DNA of 64,000 nt from Aliivibrio sp. 1S175 (GCF_001690985.1 NZ_MAJS01000003.1:22824-86823); one strand, 5' to 3'. Shown: positions 28,789 to 38,992, numbered from the stretch's first letter. Program-made: numbers and translations. The notes: generated by a model from the sequence alone, not told the origin.

Positions 28789-30738
28789 ATGAGTGACATT
28801 CACGTATACCCAGTCAATCAAGACATCGCCAACAATGCACATGCCGATGAAGATAAATACCGTGAAATGTACCAGCAATCCGTTATTAACCCTGAAGGTT
28901 TCTGGCGTGAGCATGGACAAATAGTCGATTGGATGACTCCTTACACTAAAGTAAAAAATACCTCTTTTGATACTGGCCACGTAGACATTAAATGGTTTGA
29001 AGATGGCAAACTCAATGTCTCTGCAAACTGCATTGATCGCCATCTTGCCACTCGTGGCGATGAAGTCGCTATTATTTGGGAAGGCGATGATCCACAAGAT
29101 GATGCGTCAATTACCTTCAACGAACTTCACGAACAAGTGTGTAAATTCTCAAACGCACTTAAGAGTCAAGGCGTTCGTAAAGGCGATGTCGTGTGCATTT
29201 ATATGCCAATGGTTGCTGAAGCAGCCGTTGCAATGCTTGCTTGTACTCGTATTGGTGCAGTTCACACGGTTGTTTTTGGTGGGTTCTCACCAGAAGCATT
29301 GGCAGGTCGAATTGTTGATTCCGATGCGAAAGTCGTGATCACCGCCGATGAAGGCGTTCGTGGCGGTCGTACCGTACCTCTAAAGAAAAACGTCGACGAT
29401 GCATTAAATAACCCTGAAGTCACAACCATTGAAAAAGTGGTTGTATTCCAACGTACTGGTAATGACATTGAGTGGACTGAAGATCGTGATGTATGGTGGC
29501 ATGAAGCAACAGCGGTTGCGTCTGCGCATTGTGAACCAGAAGCAATGAATGCAGAAGATCCTCTTTTCATTCTTTACACCTCAGGCTCAACAGGTAAACC
29601 AAAAGGTGTATTACACACCACTGGCGGCTACCTTGTTTATGCAGCAATGACCTTCAAATACATCTTTGATTACCAAGAAGGTGAAGTCTTCTGGTGTACC
29701 GCTGATGTAGGTTGGATCACTGGCCATACTTATTTAATCTACGGACCTCTCGCTAATGGCGCAAAAACCATTCTGTTTGAAGGTGTGCCAAACTACCCAA
29801 GCACTAGCCGCATGAGTGAAGTGGTCGATAAGCACAACGTAAATATTCTTTATACTGCACCAACAGCCATTCGAGCACTCATGGCTCACGGTAATGACGC
29901 AGTAGAAGGAACCTCAAGATCCTCATTACGCGTGATGGGATCCGTCGGCGAACCAATCAACCCTGAAGCATGGGAATGGTATTACAACACCATTGGTGAT
30001 GCTCGCTGCCCAATCGTTGATACATGGTGGCAAACCGAAACGGGTGGGATCTTAATCTCTCCTCTTCCTGGTGCAACCGCATTAAAACCGGGTTCAGCAA
30101 CTCGTCCATTCTTTGGTGTTCAACCTGCTTTGGTTGATAACATGGGTAACATTATTGAAGGTGCTGCCGATGGAAATCTCGTGATTACCGATTCATGGCC
30201 GGGGCAAATGCGCACCATCTACGGTGATCATGACCGTTTTGAACAAACGTACTTCTCAACCTTTAAAGGGATGTATTTTACCAGCGATGGCGCTCGACGT
30301 GATGAAGATGGGTATTATTGGATCACTGGCCGTGTTGATGACGTATTAAATGTTTCGGGTCATCGAATGGGCACCGCGGAAGTTGAATCCGCGCTCGTTT
30401 CTTTCAGTAAAATCGCAGAAGCAGCAATTGTTGGTGTTCCACATGATATTAAAGGCCAAGCGATTTACGCATACATCACCCTAAATTCGGGTGAATACCC
30501 AAGTGCGGAACTTCATAAAGAAGTCAAAGATTGGGTGAGAAAAGAAATTGGACCTATCGCTACACCTGATTTTTTACACTGGACAGATTCGCTGCCTAAA
30601 ACTCGTTCAGGAAAAATCATGCGTCGTATTCTTCGTAAGATAGCAACGGGAGATACCTCTAATCTAGGAGATACTTCTACATTGGCGGACCCAAGTGTTG
30701 TTGATAAACTCATTGAAGAGCAAAGAAAAATTGCCTAA
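28789..30738 (+). CDS. acs: Acetyl-CoA synthetase
   Basis: Turns acetate, ATP and CoA into acetyl-CoA, the high-affinity acetate route. The 649 residues match the family. Adenylation motif [12 protein letters not shown] (about 263-274), WWQTETGG (about 413-420) and the C-terminal [11 protein letters not shown] with the lysine that is acetylated to switch the enzyme off are all present. AAGGAG lies 8 nt before ATG. The 204-bp upstream region should hold the CrbR (and perhaps CRP) sites; I could not recognise a firm one. A terminator follows. Confidence 0.97.
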   Translation: MSDIHVYPVNQDIANNAHADEDKYREMYQQSVINPEGFWREHGQIVDWMTPYTKVKNTSFDTGHVDIKWFEDGKLNVSANCIDRHLATRGDEVAIIWEGDDPQDDASITFNELHEQVCKFSNALKSQGVRKGDVVCIYMPMVAEAAVAMLACTRIGAVHTVVFGGFSPEALAGRIVDSDAKVVITADEGVRGGRTVPLKKNVDDALNNPEVTTIEKVVVFQRTGNDIEWTEDRDVWWHEATAVASAHCEPEAMNAEDPLFILYTSGSTGKPKGVLHTTGGYLVYAAMTFKYIFDYQEGEVFWCTADVGWITGHTYLIYGPLANGAKTILFEGVPNYPSTSRMSEVVDKHNVNILYTAPTAIRALMAHGNDAVEGTSRSSLRVMGSVGEPINPEAWEWYYNTIGDARCPIVDTWWQTETGGILISPLPGATALKPGSATRPFFGVQPALVDNMGNIIEGAADGNLVITDSWPGQMRTIYGDHDRFEQTYFSTFKGMYFTSDGARRDEDGYYWITGRVDDVLNVSGHRMGTAEVESALVSFSKIAEAAIVGVPHDIKGQAIYAYITLNSGEYPSAELHKEVKDWVRKEIGPIATPDFLHWTDSLPKTRSGKIMRRILRKIATGDTSNLGDTSTLADPSVVDKLIEEQRKIA

Positions 30739-30783
30739 ATAGAACAATGAAAATTCTCTCGTAGAGTAAAAACTCAGCTTAGT

Positions 30784-30819
30784 AAAAAAGCCACTATTAA
30801 ACATAATAGTGGCTTTTTT
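30784..30819 (+). terminator. Intrinsic terminator of acs
   Basis: GCCACTATT / AATAGTGGC stem with A-run and T6 flanks, loop of 6 nt. Confidence 0.93.
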
Positions 30820-31190
30820 CTTGTGACTTCTAGCTCAAATTGACATAACAATTTCTTCCAAAAGAATTTCTGATGAATAAACGAAATCAAAAACTGTATA
30901 ATTGTTCCACAAGTTAGAAGTATTTGTTAATTAACAGATAAAACAACAGAACTTAACCATTCGATTAGATTCTAATTGTCATATTCAAGCCAAAATGCGT
31001 TTTATTTTTTGAACAACAAATGAAACTTAGAGCTGATAAGACCAGTATTTTGCTGCGATTTGCTGTGATATTGTCTATAATTGCTTTTTATGAGCATTCG
31101 CAAGACAAAAATTGCAAAAGTTCATCGAATCTAATATAAAAGATGTGCTTTTTTTACTTTAACTGTAAAAACAAGGAATTTAGCATCACA
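30820..31190 (+). other. Non-coding leader/promoter region of aroQ-accBC
   Basis: No gene is seen in these 371 bp. Two TATAAT boxes (30897-30902 and 31076-31081) are candidate -10 elements but neither has a good -35 at 17 bp. A 12-bp perfect palindrome TGTTAATTAACA lies at 30925-30936 and might be an operator. accBC operons often have long leaders. Confidence 0.5.
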
Positions 31191-31640
31191 ATGTCTACTC
31201 AATCGCGAATTTTAGTTCTCAATGGCCCGAACCTTAATCTATTAGGTCTTCGAGAGCCTGCACATTATGGCAGTCAAAATTTAGAACAAATTGTCAATAC
31301 TCTTACCGTTCAAGCGAATGCATTGAATGTTGAACTTGAGCATTTACAATCTAATCGTGAATATGAGCTGATCGAAGCTATTCATAATGCATATCAACGT
31401 ATTGATTTCATTATTATCAATCCAGCAGCGTTTACTCATACGAGTGTCGCTTTGCGTGACGCATTGCTTGGTGTTGATATTCCTTTTATCGAAGTACATT
31501 TATCTAATGTCCATGCTCGCGAACCTTTCCGCCACCACTCTTATCTTTCCGATAAAGCCGTAGGCGTGATTTGTGGGTTAGGCGCAGATGGCTACGAATT
31601 TGCTTTGAATGCAGCGATAAAACGCCTGCGTTCAAATTAA
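31191..31640 (+). CDS. aroQ: 3-dehydroquinate dehydratase, type II
   Basis: Third step of the shikimate pathway, 3-dehydroquinate to 3-dehydroshikimate. The 149 residues match type II enzymes. Motifs visible: [17 protein letters not shown] (with the catalytic Tyr and Arg on the mobile loop), [16 protein letters not shown], and [18 protein letters not shown] with the catalytic His. ATG 31191 gives the family start; the upstream frame from 31143 does not fit. It lies 31 bp before accB; this aroQ-accB-accC order is the standard one in Vibrio and Pseudomonas. Confidence 0.96.
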   Translation: MSTQSRILVLNGPNLNLLGLREPAHYGSQNLEQIVNTLTVQANALNVELEHLQSNREYELIEAIHNAYQRIDFIIINPAAFTHTSVALRDALLGVDIPFIEVHLSNVHAREPFRHHSYLSDKAVGVICGLGADGYEFALNAAIKRLRSN

Positions 31641-31671
31641 TCACTGAATATAAAACAGAAGAGATGACACA

Positions 31672-32130
31672 ATGGATATCCGCAAAATTAAAAAACTAAT
31701 TGAACTAGTTGAAGAATCTGGCATTGCTGAACTTGAGATCTCTGAAGGTGAAGAATCAGTACGCATCAGCCGTGCTGTTGCCCCTATGGCTCAATTAGCA
31801 CCAATGCAACCATACCCAGCGCCAGTCGCTCCTGTTGCTGCTCCAGCGGCACTACCTGTTGCCGCTCCAGTGGTAGAGACTCCTACAGAAGTCGCAGGTC
31901 ACAAAGTGCGTTCTCCAATGGTTGGTACTTTCTACGGCGCTTCTAGCCCGGATGCAAAACCATTTGTTAAAGTTGGTCAACAAGTCACTGCTGGTGATAC
32001 TCTTTGTATCGTTGAAGCAATGAAAATGATGAACCAAATCGAAGCAGATAAATCGGGTGTTGTTACCGCGATTCTAGCTGAAGACGGTAACCCGGTTGAG
32101 TTTGATCAACCTCTTGTTATCATCGAATAA
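31672..32130 (+). CDS. accB: Biotin carboxyl carrier protein of acetyl-CoA carboxylase
   Basis: Carries the CO2 on biotin between AccC and AccAD for fatty acid synthesis. The 152 residues hold an N-terminal dimer region, an Ala/Pro-rich linker (about 36-70) and the biotinyl domain with the EAMKM site, biotinylated at Lys118. The protruding thumb region SSPDAKPFV typical of AccB is present. It is 11 bp before accC, so both are made from one message. Confidence 0.97.
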   Translation: MDIRKIKKLIELVEESGIAELEISEGEESVRISRAVAPMAQLAPMQPYPAPVAPVAAPAALPVAAPVVETPTEVAGHKVRSPMVGTFYGASSPDAKPFVKVGQQVTAGDTLCIVEAMKMMNQIEADKSGVVTAILAEDGNPVEFDQPLVIIE

Positions 32131-32141
32131 TAGAGGCTGCT

Positions 32142-33485
32142 ATGTTAGATAAATTAGTTATTGCAAACCGTGGTGAAATTGCACTACGAATCTTGCGAGC
32201 ATGTAAAGAACTTGGCATTAAAACTGTTGCTGTTCACTCTACTGCTGACCGTGATTTAAAACACGTATTGCTTGCAGATGAAACAATCTGTATTGGCCCT
32301 GCTCGCAGTGCTGACAGCTACTTAAACATCCCTCGAATCATCAGCGCGGCAGAAGTAACAGGGGCAGTTGCTGTTCACCCAGGTTACGGTTTCTTAGCTG
32401 AAAATGCTGATTTTGCAGAGCAAGTTGAACGTTCAGGCTTCATCTTTGTTGGTCCAAAAGCGGAAACTATCCGTATGATGGGTGACAAAGTGTCTGCGAT
32501 CAGCTCAATGAAAAAAGCAGGTGTACCTTGTGTACCTGGTTCTGACGGCCCGTTAGATAACGATGAAGCAAAAAATAAATCATTTGCTAAACGTATCGGC
32601 TACCCAATTATCATCAAAGCCTCTAGCGGTGGCGGTGGTCGTGGTATGCGTGTTGTTCGTGCAGAAAAAGACCTTATTGAAGCGATTGCAATGACTCGTG
32701 CTGAAGCGACTGCGTGTTTTGGTGATGGTACGGTTTACATGGAGAAATTCCTTGAAAACCCTCGCCACATTGAAGTACAAATCATTGCTGACGGTCAAGG
32801 CAACGCAATACACCTTGGTGAACGTGATTGTTCTATGCAACGTCGTCACCAAAAAGTGGTTGAAGAAGCTCCGGCTCCAGGTATCACTGAAGAGATGCGT
32901 AAATACATCGGTGAGCGTTGTACGCGAGCTTGTGTTGATATCGCTTATCGTGGTGCTGGTACTTTTGAATTCCTATACGAAAATGGTGAATTCTACTTCA
33001 TTGAGATGAATACACGTATTCAAGTTGAGCACACGATTACTGAAATGGTAACGGGTATCGACTTAATCAAAGAGCAACTGCGCATTGCTGCAGGTCAACC
33101 TCTTTCTTTCACTCAAGATGATATCAAGCTACGTGGCCACTCTATTGAGTGTCGTATAAATGCTGAAGATCCTGTTCGTTTCCTACCTTCACCAGGTAAG
33201 ATTACACGTTTTCATGCACCTGGTGGCATGGGCGTTCGTTGGGAATCTCATATTTATACCGGCTACACAGTGCCACCACATTACGACTCAATGATCGGTA
33301 AGCTAATTACTTACGGTGAGAACCGTGATGTTGCTATCGCTCGTATGAAGAACGCATTAAGCGAAATGATTGTTGAAGGCATTAATACTAATATCTCTTT
33401 ACACTTAGATATTATGAATGATGAAAACTTCCAACACGGCGGTGCGAATATTCATTATCTTGAGAAAAAATTAGGTCTTCAATAA
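32142..33485 (+). CDS. accC: Biotin carboxylase subunit of acetyl-CoA carboxylase
   Basis: ATP-dependent carboxylation of AccB-bound biotin. The 447 residues match E. coli AccC (449). ATP-grasp features are clear: the glycine loop [10 protein letters not shown] (about residue 163), [12 protein letters not shown] (about 229), and [10 protein letters not shown] (about 288) with the metal and catalytic residues. The start [17 protein letters not shown] is canonical. Last gene of the aroQ-accB-accC operon; a strong terminator follows. Confidence 0.97.
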   Translation: MLDKLVIANRGEIALRILRACKELGIKTVAVHSTADRDLKHVLLADETICIGPARSADSYLNIPRIISAAEVTGAVAVHPGYGFLAENADFAEQVERSGFIFVGPKAETIRMMGDKVSAISSMKKAGVPCVPGSDGPLDNDEAKNKSFAKRIGYPIIIKASSGGGGRGMRVVRAEKDLIEAIAMTRAEATACFGDGTVYMEKFLENPRHIEVQIIADGQGNAIHLGERDCSMQRRHQKVVEEAPAPGITEEMRKYIGERCTRACVDIAYRGAGTFEFLYENGEFYFIEMNTRIQVEHTITEMVTGIDLIKEQLRIAAGQPLSFTQDDIKLRGHSIECRINAEDPVRFLPSPGKITRFHAPGGMGVRWESHIYTGYTVPPHYDSMIGKLITYGENRDVAIARMKNALSEMIVEGINTNISLHLDIMNDENFQHGGANIHYLEKKLGLQ

Positions 33486-33520
33486 GGCATAATTTTCATT
33501 CTTTAAGCTAAGAAATAAAT

Positions 33521-33554
33521 AAAGGCCGTGAGTGATTACACTCACGGCCTTTTT
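33521..33554 (+). terminator. Intrinsic terminator of the accBC operon
   Basis: GGCCGTGAGTG / CACTCACGGCC perfect 11-bp stem with a 4-nt loop and T-run. Confidence 0.95.
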
Positions 33555-33600
33555 CTATGATAAAATTCGCCGATATTTTCAACTAAATAAAGTGATCCCC

Positions 33601-34485
33601 ATGCCTTGGATTCAAGTAAAACTAAATGCAACATCGGAAAATGCTGAACTCATCAGCGATATGCTAGTAGAAGAAACTGGTGCACTTTCTGTTACATTTT
33701 TAGATGCTAAAGATAGCCCTATCTTTGAACCTCTTCCTGGAGAGACTCGTTTATGGGGTGAAACAGACATTGTTGCTCTTTATGATGCAGAAACCGACAT
33801 GGATTTAGTCATTACACAATTGAAAGCAAGCACCATTCTTGATGACCATTTTGCTTACAAAGTAGAGCAACTTGAAGATAAAGATTGGGAACGCGAATGG
33901 ATGGACAACTTCCACCCAATGAAATTTGGCGAACGCTTATGGATTTGCCCAAGCTGGCGTGAAATCCCAGAACCTGACGCTATCAACGTAATGCTTGATC
34001 CTGGCCTTGCATTCGGTACAGGTACGCACGCAACAACCGCACTTTGTCTTGAATGGCTAGAAAGCATCGATCTTACTGGTAAAACAGTTATCGACTTCGG
34101 TTGTGGTTCTGGCATCTTAGCGATCGCAGCGATCAAATTAGGTGCAGCGAAAGTTGTTGGGATCGACATTGATCCTCAAGCGATCACTGCATCAAAAGAC
34201 AATGCCACTCGCAATGGTGTTGCAGATCAACTAGCGCTTTTCCTTCCTCAAGACCAACCTGAAAACCTAGTTGCTGATGTGGTTGTCGCTAATATTCTTG
34301 CAGCCCCTTTACGTGAGCTTTCAAGTATTATTACGGCTCATGTGAAACCAGGTGGCGTACTAGCTATGTCTGGCGTGCTCGATACTCAAGCAGATAGTGT
34401 TGCTTCATACTACTCAGATAACTTCACTCTTGATGCAATTGCAGAGCAACAAGAATGGTGCAGAATCTCTGGAATTAAGAAGTAA
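33601..34485 (+). CDS. prmA: Ribosomal protein L11 methyltransferase
   Basis: Trimethylates ribosomal protein L11, whose gene rplK is also in this window. The 294 residues match PrmA. An N-terminal L11-recognition domain (MPWIQVKLN, about 1-60) precedes a SAM-dependent methyltransferase domain with [13 protein letters not shown] (motif I, about 165) and [13 protein letters not shown] (motif IV). ATG 33601 gives the family start; the longer frame from 33532 begins inside the accC terminator region and is unlikely. The gene lies between accC and dusB, as in other Vibrio. Confidence 0.96.
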   Translation: MPWIQVKLNATSENAELISDMLVEETGALSVTFLDAKDSPIFEPLPGETRLWGETDIVALYDAETDMDLVITQLKASTILDDHFAYKVEQLEDKDWEREWMDNFHPMKFGERLWICPSWREIPEPDAINVMLDPGLAFGTGTHATTALCLEWLESIDLTGKTVIDFGCGSGILAIAAIKLGAAKVVGIDIDPQAITASKDNATRNGVADQLALFLPQDQPENLVADVVVANILAAPLRELSSIITAHVKPGGVLAMSGVLDTQADSVASYYSDNFTLDAIAEQQEWCRISGIKK

Positions 34486-34522
34486 CGGCCTCCAAGACCT
34501 ACTCTTCCTAGAAAAAACTTCA

Positions 34523-34548
34523 ATGCCTCAATACTAAATTTGAGGCAT
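34523..34548 (+). other. Stem-loop after prmA without a T-run
   Basis: ATGCCTCAA pairs with TTGAGGCAT across a loop of about 8 nt, but is followed by AAAACC. It may be a weak or Rho-assisted terminator, or protect the prmA 3' end. Confidence 0.5.
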
Positions 34549-34616
34549 AAAACCATCTAATTGACTGAAATATAAACAAATTGCACAAACAATTTGTAAA
34601 TGCTCAAAATTTGGTC

Positions 34617-34653
34617 TTTTCAGGCGAGGAAAAAATGCGTAAAATGCGCGCCC
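34617..34653 (+). promoter_or_regulatory. dusB-fis promoter with GC-rich discriminator
   Basis: TTTTCA (34617-34622), a 17-bp spacer and TAAAAT (34640-34645) are followed by GCGCGCCC. A GC-rich discriminator between -10 and the start site is the mark of promoters inhibited by ppGpp, and the E. coli dusB-fis promoter is a known example. Transcription would begin near 34652, leaving a leader of about 30 nt. Confidence 0.65.
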
Positions 34654-34680
34654 TTGCCGACACAAACGTGCGTGGATGTT

Positions 34681-35649
34681 TTGCAGATAGGTAAATATAC
34701 ATTAAAGAACAATCTTATCGTTGCTCCTATGGCTGGTGTGACTGATAAACCTTTTCGTGAATTGTGTATGCGTTACGGCGCAGGCATGGCTGTAAGCGAA
34801 ATGATGTCTTCTAATCCAAAACTGTGGAAAACATCTAAGTCCCAAAATCGCATGGTGCATGAAGGTGAATCTGGTATTCGCTCGGTACAAATTGCAGGGG
34901 CAGATCCTAAGTTAATGGCGGAAGCAGCGCGATACTGTGTTGAGACTGGTGCGCAAATCATCGATATCAATATGGGATGCCCTGCTAAGAAAGTGAATAA
35001 GAAGCTTGCAGGCTCAGCGCTCCTACAACGCCCAGATTTGATTGAAGAGATCTTATTGGCAGTTGTGAATGCGGTTGATGTTCCTGTTACTCTGAAAACG
35101 CGTACAGGCTGGGATCCGGACAATAGAAACTGTGTTCAGGTTGCAAAAATGGCAGAACAATGCGGCATTCAAGCTTTAGCGCTCCATGGGCGTACCAGAG
35201 CTTGCATGTACAAAGGTGATGCTGAGTACGACAACATTAAAGCGGTAAAAGAAGCGATTTCGATTCCGGTTATAGCAAACGGTGATATTGACTCACCGGA
35301 AAAGGCTCGTTTTGTGCTGGATTACACCGGCGCAGACGCTTTAATGATCGGCCGTCCTGCACAAGGTAGGCCATGGATTTTTCAAGAAATCCAACATTAT
35401 TTAGAAACGGGCGAATTCATGCCACCTCTTCCTATTGAAGAAGTGAAGGCCACTTTATTGGGTCATGTTCAAGCGCTTCACCTATTTTATGGTGAGTTTT
35501 TAGGCCCTCGCATTGCTCGTAAGCATGTGGGTTGGTATTTAAAAGAGCACGAACAAGCAAATGAATTCCGCCGCGGCTTTAATGCTATTGAAGATGCCCA
35601 TCAGCAACTTCAACAGCTTGAAAGCTATTTCGACCACGTTGCATCATAA
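34681..35649 (+). CDS. dusB: tRNA-dihydrouridine synthase B
   Basis: Flavoenzyme that reduces uridine to dihydrouridine in the tRNA D-loop. From TTG 34681 the product is 322 residues (E. coli DusB 321) and aligns from its first residue: [11 protein letters not shown] against MRIGQYQLRN. Motifs: [16 protein letters not shown] (FMN), [12 protein letters not shown] with the catalytic Cys, and [20 protein letters not shown] at 34672 is a possible alternative. No good ribosome site is seen, so translation is probably weak. It precedes fis by 22 bp, the conserved dusB-fis operon. Confidence 0.93.
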   Translation: MQIGKYTLKNNLIVAPMAGVTDKPFRELCMRYGAGMAVSEMMSSNPKLWKTSKSQNRMVHEGESGIRSVQIAGADPKLMAEAARYCVETGAQIIDINMGCPAKKVNKKLAGSALLQRPDLIEEILLAVVNAVDVPVTLKTRTGWDPDNRNCVQVAKMAEQCGIQALALHGRTRACMYKGDAEYDNIKAVKEAISIPVIANGDIDSPEKARFVLDYTGADALMIGRPAQGRPWIFQEIQHYLETGEFMPPLPIEEVKATLLGHVQALHLFYGEFLGPRIARKHVGWYLKEHEQANEFRRGFNAIEDAHQQLQQLESYFDHVAS

Positions 35650-35671
35650 TAACAGAAGAGCTAAACAGAAT

Positions 35672-35968
35672 ATGTTCGATCAATCTATGACTTCAGAAGC
35701 ATTAACAGTTACAACAGTTACAGCACAAGACCAGATTACTCAGAAGCCACTACGTGACTCTGTTAAGGCTTCGCTGAAAAACTACTTAGGCCAATTAAAC
35801 GGTCAAGAAGTTAACGACTTATATGAATTAGTATTAGCTGAAGTAGAGCAACCTCTACTAGACATGATCATGCAGCATACTCGCGGCAACCAAACAAAAG
35901 CAGCAAATATGATGGGTATCAACCGTGGTACACTTCGTAAGAAACTTAAAAAATACGGCATGAACTAA
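35672..35968 (+). CDS. fis: Nucleoid protein Fis
   Basis: Abundant DNA-bending protein of fast-growing cells; activates rRNA and many other promoters. Exactly 98 residues, as in E. coli. The N-terminal beta-hairpin arm, dimerisation helices and the C-terminal helix-turn-helix [20 protein letters not shown] are all in place. ATG 35672 gives the canonical start MFDQ; the longer frame from 35561 overlaps dusB. It is made from the dusB promoter, so should peak early in growth. Confidence 0.98.
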   Translation: MFDQSMTSEALTVTTVTAQDQITQKPLRDSVKASLKNYLGQLNGQEVNDLYELVLAEVEQPLLDMIMQHTRGNQTKAANMMGINRGTLRKKLKKYGMN

Positions 35969-35988
35969 TCAAGTCTTATTAAAAATTC

Positions 35989-36022
35989 AAAGCAGTGTTA
36001 AGCAATTAACGCTGCTTTTTTT
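35989..36022 (+). terminator. Intrinsic terminator of fis
   Basis: AGCAGTGTTAA / TTAACGCTGCT stem (one G-T pair) with a short loop and seven T residues. Confidence 0.92.
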
Positions 36023-36068
36023 ATATCTAAGATAAAGCCTACTATGTCTTGTACTAATCAATAAGCAT

Positions 36069-36105
36069 AAAAAAGCCGATACTACATTTCTGTAATATCG
36101 GCTTT
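36069..36105 (-). terminator. Terminator of the 36.1-36.4 kb gene
   Basis: AAAGCCGATA / TATCGGCTTT stem that continues inward (CTAC/GTAA region, one mismatch), with a T-run on the minus strand, 15 bp after the stop. Confidence 0.9.
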
Positions 36106-36119
36106 AAATCTCTTACCAA

Positions 36120-36428
36120 TTATGGCGGCCAAGCTCGTTTCTTACCACCACCAGCGCCAACTCCTGAGCGAATAAGCTCAACGGCTTTTGCTGTTTTCTC
36201 TTCAATGCCTTTCAAGCGATCATCAAGTTCACTTAAATCAACTGAGGCTCCTGATGTACTCGTACCTTGAGTACCACCGCTATCAATCATTTTAGCGATC
36301 TTAGCGTTTTGAGCTTCAATACGCTTAATGCGAGCATCAAGCTCCATGACTGCTTTCCCTTGTTCACTGATTTTTCTGTCGATAACTTTCAGGGCGGAAA
36401 GCAATTTCATTACGTATTGTTTTTCCAT
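36120..36428 (-). CDS. Conserved small coiled-coil protein of unknown function
   Basis: A 102-residue protein I do not recognise. It is hydrophilic, without signal peptide or membrane segment. Two heptad-like helical stretches (about 5-48 and 63-92, with DARIKRIEAQNAKIAKMI and DDRLKGIEEKTAKAVELI) flank a Gly/Ser/Thr-rich linker (GGTQGTSTSGAS). The tail GAGGGKKRAWPP is basic. The repeated (D/E)xRxKxIE.x.AK pattern in the two halves suggests an internal duplication. AGGTGAG precedes ATG and a terminator follows, so it is a real monocistronic gene. Confidence 0.75.
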   Translation of the reverse strand: MEKQYVMKLLSALKVIDRKISEQGKAVMELDARIKRIEAQNAKIAKMIDSGGTQGTSTSGASVDLSELDDRLKGIEEKTAKAVELIRSGVGAGGGKKRAWPP

Positions 36429-36518
36429 TAATTGGCTCTCACCTAATTTTTACTCATCTCTTTATACATTAATCTATCGACCATTTTATCAACATCTTTA
36501 ATAAACCGTTACAATAAA

Positions 36519-36944
36519 TTACGCTTTCTTTTCTTCTAAATCCGCCAGTGCTGAAAGTATTGAGCAATGCGAAGCATCCTCATCAATATGGCCACAGCAC
36601 GCATCATTAATGCTTTTCAATGCGGTACGTATATCCGTGAGTTGTGCAATCTTCTCATCTATAATCGTTAACTTAGTCTGTGTGATCGATTTAACTTCAG
36701 CACAGCTGTGTTTAGTTGCCTCTAAGCGAATCGCAAGTAACTCTTTAATCTCATCAAGAGTCAAACCCAATTGCTTTGCTTTTAAAATAAAACGAATTTG
36801 CGCTAGATTTTCTTCATTATAAAGACGATAACCGCTACTGCTTCTTCCCGACGGAATGAGTAATCCATTTTTTTCATAAAAACGTAATGTATCACTGGTT
36901 ACATTACAGTGTTTTGCCAACTCACCAATTAAATACATTTTCAT
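36519..36944 (-). CDS. zntR: MerR-family zinc-responsive regulator, ZntR-like
   Basis: A MerR activator of 141 residues from the chosen start. The helix-turn-helix YLIGELAKHCNVTSDTLRFYEKNGLL is followed by the dimerisation helix and a metal loop with NDACCGH and HCSIL. These cysteines and histidines match ZntR (Zn/Cd/Pb) rather than CueR. The start is uncertain: ATG 36944 gives the family N-terminus, but an ATG at 36974 has a better-spaced AAGGA and would add ten residues. The usual target, a zinc-export ATPase gene, is not in the window. Confidence 0.85.
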   Translation of the reverse strand: MKMYLIGELAKHCNVTSDTLRFYEKNGLLIPSGRSSSGYRLYNEENLAQIRFILKAKQLGLTLDEIKELLAIRLEATKHSCAEVKSITQTKLTIIDEKIAQLTDIRTALKSINDACCGHIDEDASHCSILSALADLEEKKA

Positions 36945-37015
36945 TCGTGCTAATCCCTCTTCTTCTGCTCCCATTTTCATTCCTTTTTACCAAAAAGGGC
37001 ATCTTTTTTTGAGAA

Positions 37016-37031
37016 TGCAATCGATTGCGGA
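37016..37031. promoter_or_regulatory. Candidate PurR box upstream of purH
   Basis: ATGCAATCGATTGCGG matches 12 of 16 positions of the PurR consensus ACGCAAACGTTTGCGT and keeps the GCAA..TTGC symmetry. It is just upstream of a TAGAAT -10 candidate (37055-37060). purHD is a known PurR target. Confidence 0.7.
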
Positions 37032-37222
37032 AGCTTTTTTGTTTAACTTTAGTTAGAATATGCGCCATTACGTTGATGTGATGTTTCGCGCTTAACTCTT
37101 TATTAGGGTATTTCCCAAAACTGGCCAATTGCTGTTTGCTTTCTTTACTACTAGGAATGACAAACAGAACAAGTTCATTTTTGGCAAAAATCCTAACTTA
37201 ATTCTAAAGGAAGAAAGTAGCA

Positions 37223-38815
37223 ATGAATAACCCACGTCCGATCCGTCGCGCGCTAATTAGCGTATCTGATAAAACTGGTATTGTAGAATTTGCTCAAGCA
37301 CTGACTGAACGTGGTGTTGATATTTTATCTACTGGCGGCACAGCTCGTCTGCTGGCAGAAAAAAATATCCCTGTAACAGAAGTATCTGATTACACAGGCT
37401 TCCCTGAAATGATGGATGGCCGCGTTAAAACTCTTCATCCTAAGGTACATGGTGGTGTTCTTGGTCGTCGCGGTCAAGATGATGACATCATGGAACAGCA
37501 TGGTATCAACCCAATCGATATTGTTGTTGTTAACCTTTATCCATTCGCTGAAACCGTAGCAAAAGAAGGCTGTACGCTAGCTGATGCTGTTGAGAACATC
37601 GATATCGGTGGTCCAACAATGGTTCGCTCTGCGGCTAAAAATCATAAAGACGTCGCTATTGTCGTTAATGCTCACGATTACGATCGCGTAATTTCTGAAA
37701 TGGACGCTAACGACAAATCACTGACTCAAGCAACGCGTTTTGACCTTGCGATTGCAGCATTTGAGCACACCGCTTCTTACGATGGCATGATAGCTAATTA
37801 CTTCGGTACTATGGTTCCTAGCTATGGTGAGAATAAAGAAGGCGATAACGAATCTAAATTCCCTCGTACCTTCAACCAACAGTTCGAGAAAAAACAAGAC
37901 ATGCGCTACGGTGAGAACAGCCACCAAGCCGCTGCATTCTATGTTGAAGCTAATCCTGAAGAAGCGTCAGTATCAACGGCTCGTCAGATCCAAGGTAAAG
38001 CGCTTTCTTACAACAACATTGCAGATACAGATGCCGCTCTAGAGTGTGTGAAAGAATTCGACGAACCTGCCTGTGTTATCGTTAAGCACGCAAACCCTTG
38101 TGGTGTTGCATTAGGTAAAGATGTTCTTGAAGCTTATGATCGCGCTTTCAAAACAGATCCAACCTCTGCATTTGGCGGTATCATCGCATTCAACCGCGAA
38201 CTAGATGCAGCCACAGCAACGGCAATTACTGAACGTCAATTCGTTGAAGTTATCATTGCTCCTTCTGTTTCTGCTGAAGCAATTGAAATCATCGCGGCTA
38301 AGAAAAACCTTCGCCTACTTGAATGTGGTGAGTGGACAAGTAAAACAACGGGCTTTGACATTAAGCGTGTTAACGGCGGCCTGCTAGTTCAAGACCGTGA
38401 CCAAGGCATGGTATCTGAAGATGATCTTAAAGTGGTTTCTAAGCGCCAACCAACCACTGAAGAATTAAAAGATGCGTTGTTCTGTTGGAAAGTAGCAAAA
38501 TACGTTAAATCTAACGCCATTGTTTACTCTAAAGGTGACATGACTATCGGTGTCGGCGCTGGCCAAATGAGCCGCGTTTACTCTGCAAAAATTGCAGGCA
38601 TTAAAGCCGCTGACGAAGGTCTTGTAGTTGAAGGCTGTGCAATGGCATCGGATGCGTTCTTCCCATTCCGTGATGGTATTGATGCTGCAGCTGAAGCAGG
38701 CATTAAATGCGTTATCCAACCGGGTGGCTCTATGCGTGATGACGAAGTTATTGCAGCCGCTGACGAACATGGTATGGCGATGATCTTTACCGGTATGCGT
38801 CACTTCCGCCACTAG
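37223..38815 (+). CDS. purH: Bifunctional AICAR transformylase/IMP cyclohydrolase
   Basis: Last two steps of IMP synthesis. The 530 residues match E. coli PurH (529). The N-terminal MGS-like IMP cyclohydrolase domain (about 1-200, with [15 protein letters not shown] and TGGTARLL) is followed by the AICARFT domain with the catalytic Lys-His in [10 protein letters not shown] and [20 protein letters not shown] precedes ATG. A PurR-box-like palindrome lies about 190 bp upstream. purD follows after 177 bp, which contain palindromic sequence. Confidence 0.97.
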   Translation: MNNPRPIRRALISVSDKTGIVEFAQALTERGVDILSTGGTARLLAEKNIPVTEVSDYTGFPEMMDGRVKTLHPKVHGGVLGRRGQDDDIMEQHGINPIDIVVVNLYPFAETVAKEGCTLADAVENIDIGGPTMVRSAAKNHKDVAIVVNAHDYDRVISEMDANDKSLTQATRFDLAIAAFEHTASYDGMIANYFGTMVPSYGENKEGDNESKFPRTFNQQFEKKQDMRYGENSHQAAAFYVEANPEEASVSTARQIQGKALSYNNIADTDAALECVKEFDEPACVIVKHANPCGVALGKDVLEAYDRAFKTDPTSAFGGIIAFNRELDAATATAITERQFVEVIIAPSVSAEAIEIIAAKKNLRLLECGEWTSKTTGFDIKRVNGGLLVQDRDQGMVSEDDLKVVSKRQPTTEELKDALFCWKVAKYVKSNAIVYSKGDMTIGVGAGQMSRVYSAKIAGIKAADEGLVVEGCAMASDAFFPFRDGIDAAAEAGIKCVIQPGGSMRDDEVIAAADEHGMAMIFTGMRHFRH

Positions 38816-38830
38816 GAAAGGCAGTAACGA

Positions 38831-38890
38831 GAGCGCTTCGCTTCTAGAAACTAGAACGCTACGCTCCTATAAGTGCAAATGAGTGCACTC
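38831..38890. repeat. Palindromic element between purH and purD
   Basis: An imperfect stem (GAGCG...TTCTAG / CTAGAA...CGCTC, 38831-38866, 3-nt loop, internal bulges) is followed by the perfect palindrome GAGTGCACTC (38881-38890). The CGCTTCGCTTCTAG and CTAGAACGCTACGCTC halves look like a dispersed intergenic repeat rather than a terminator, as no T-run follows. Confidence 0.5.
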
Positions 38891-38992
38891 TGTGAGCTTA
38901 ATATTGCTCTTATAGTTTTTCGCACACTGAACTTTGTATTCACCGATTTATATAATTTATCCCCATTACAAGATGGTATTAAGGATTAAAAC

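Noticed and set aside
34635..34694. A 19-codon frame ([12 protein letters not shown]...) just before dusB with AGGA upstream
   Set aside because: Its ATG overlaps the -10/spacer region of the likely dusB-fis promoter and so lies upstream of the predicted transcript start.
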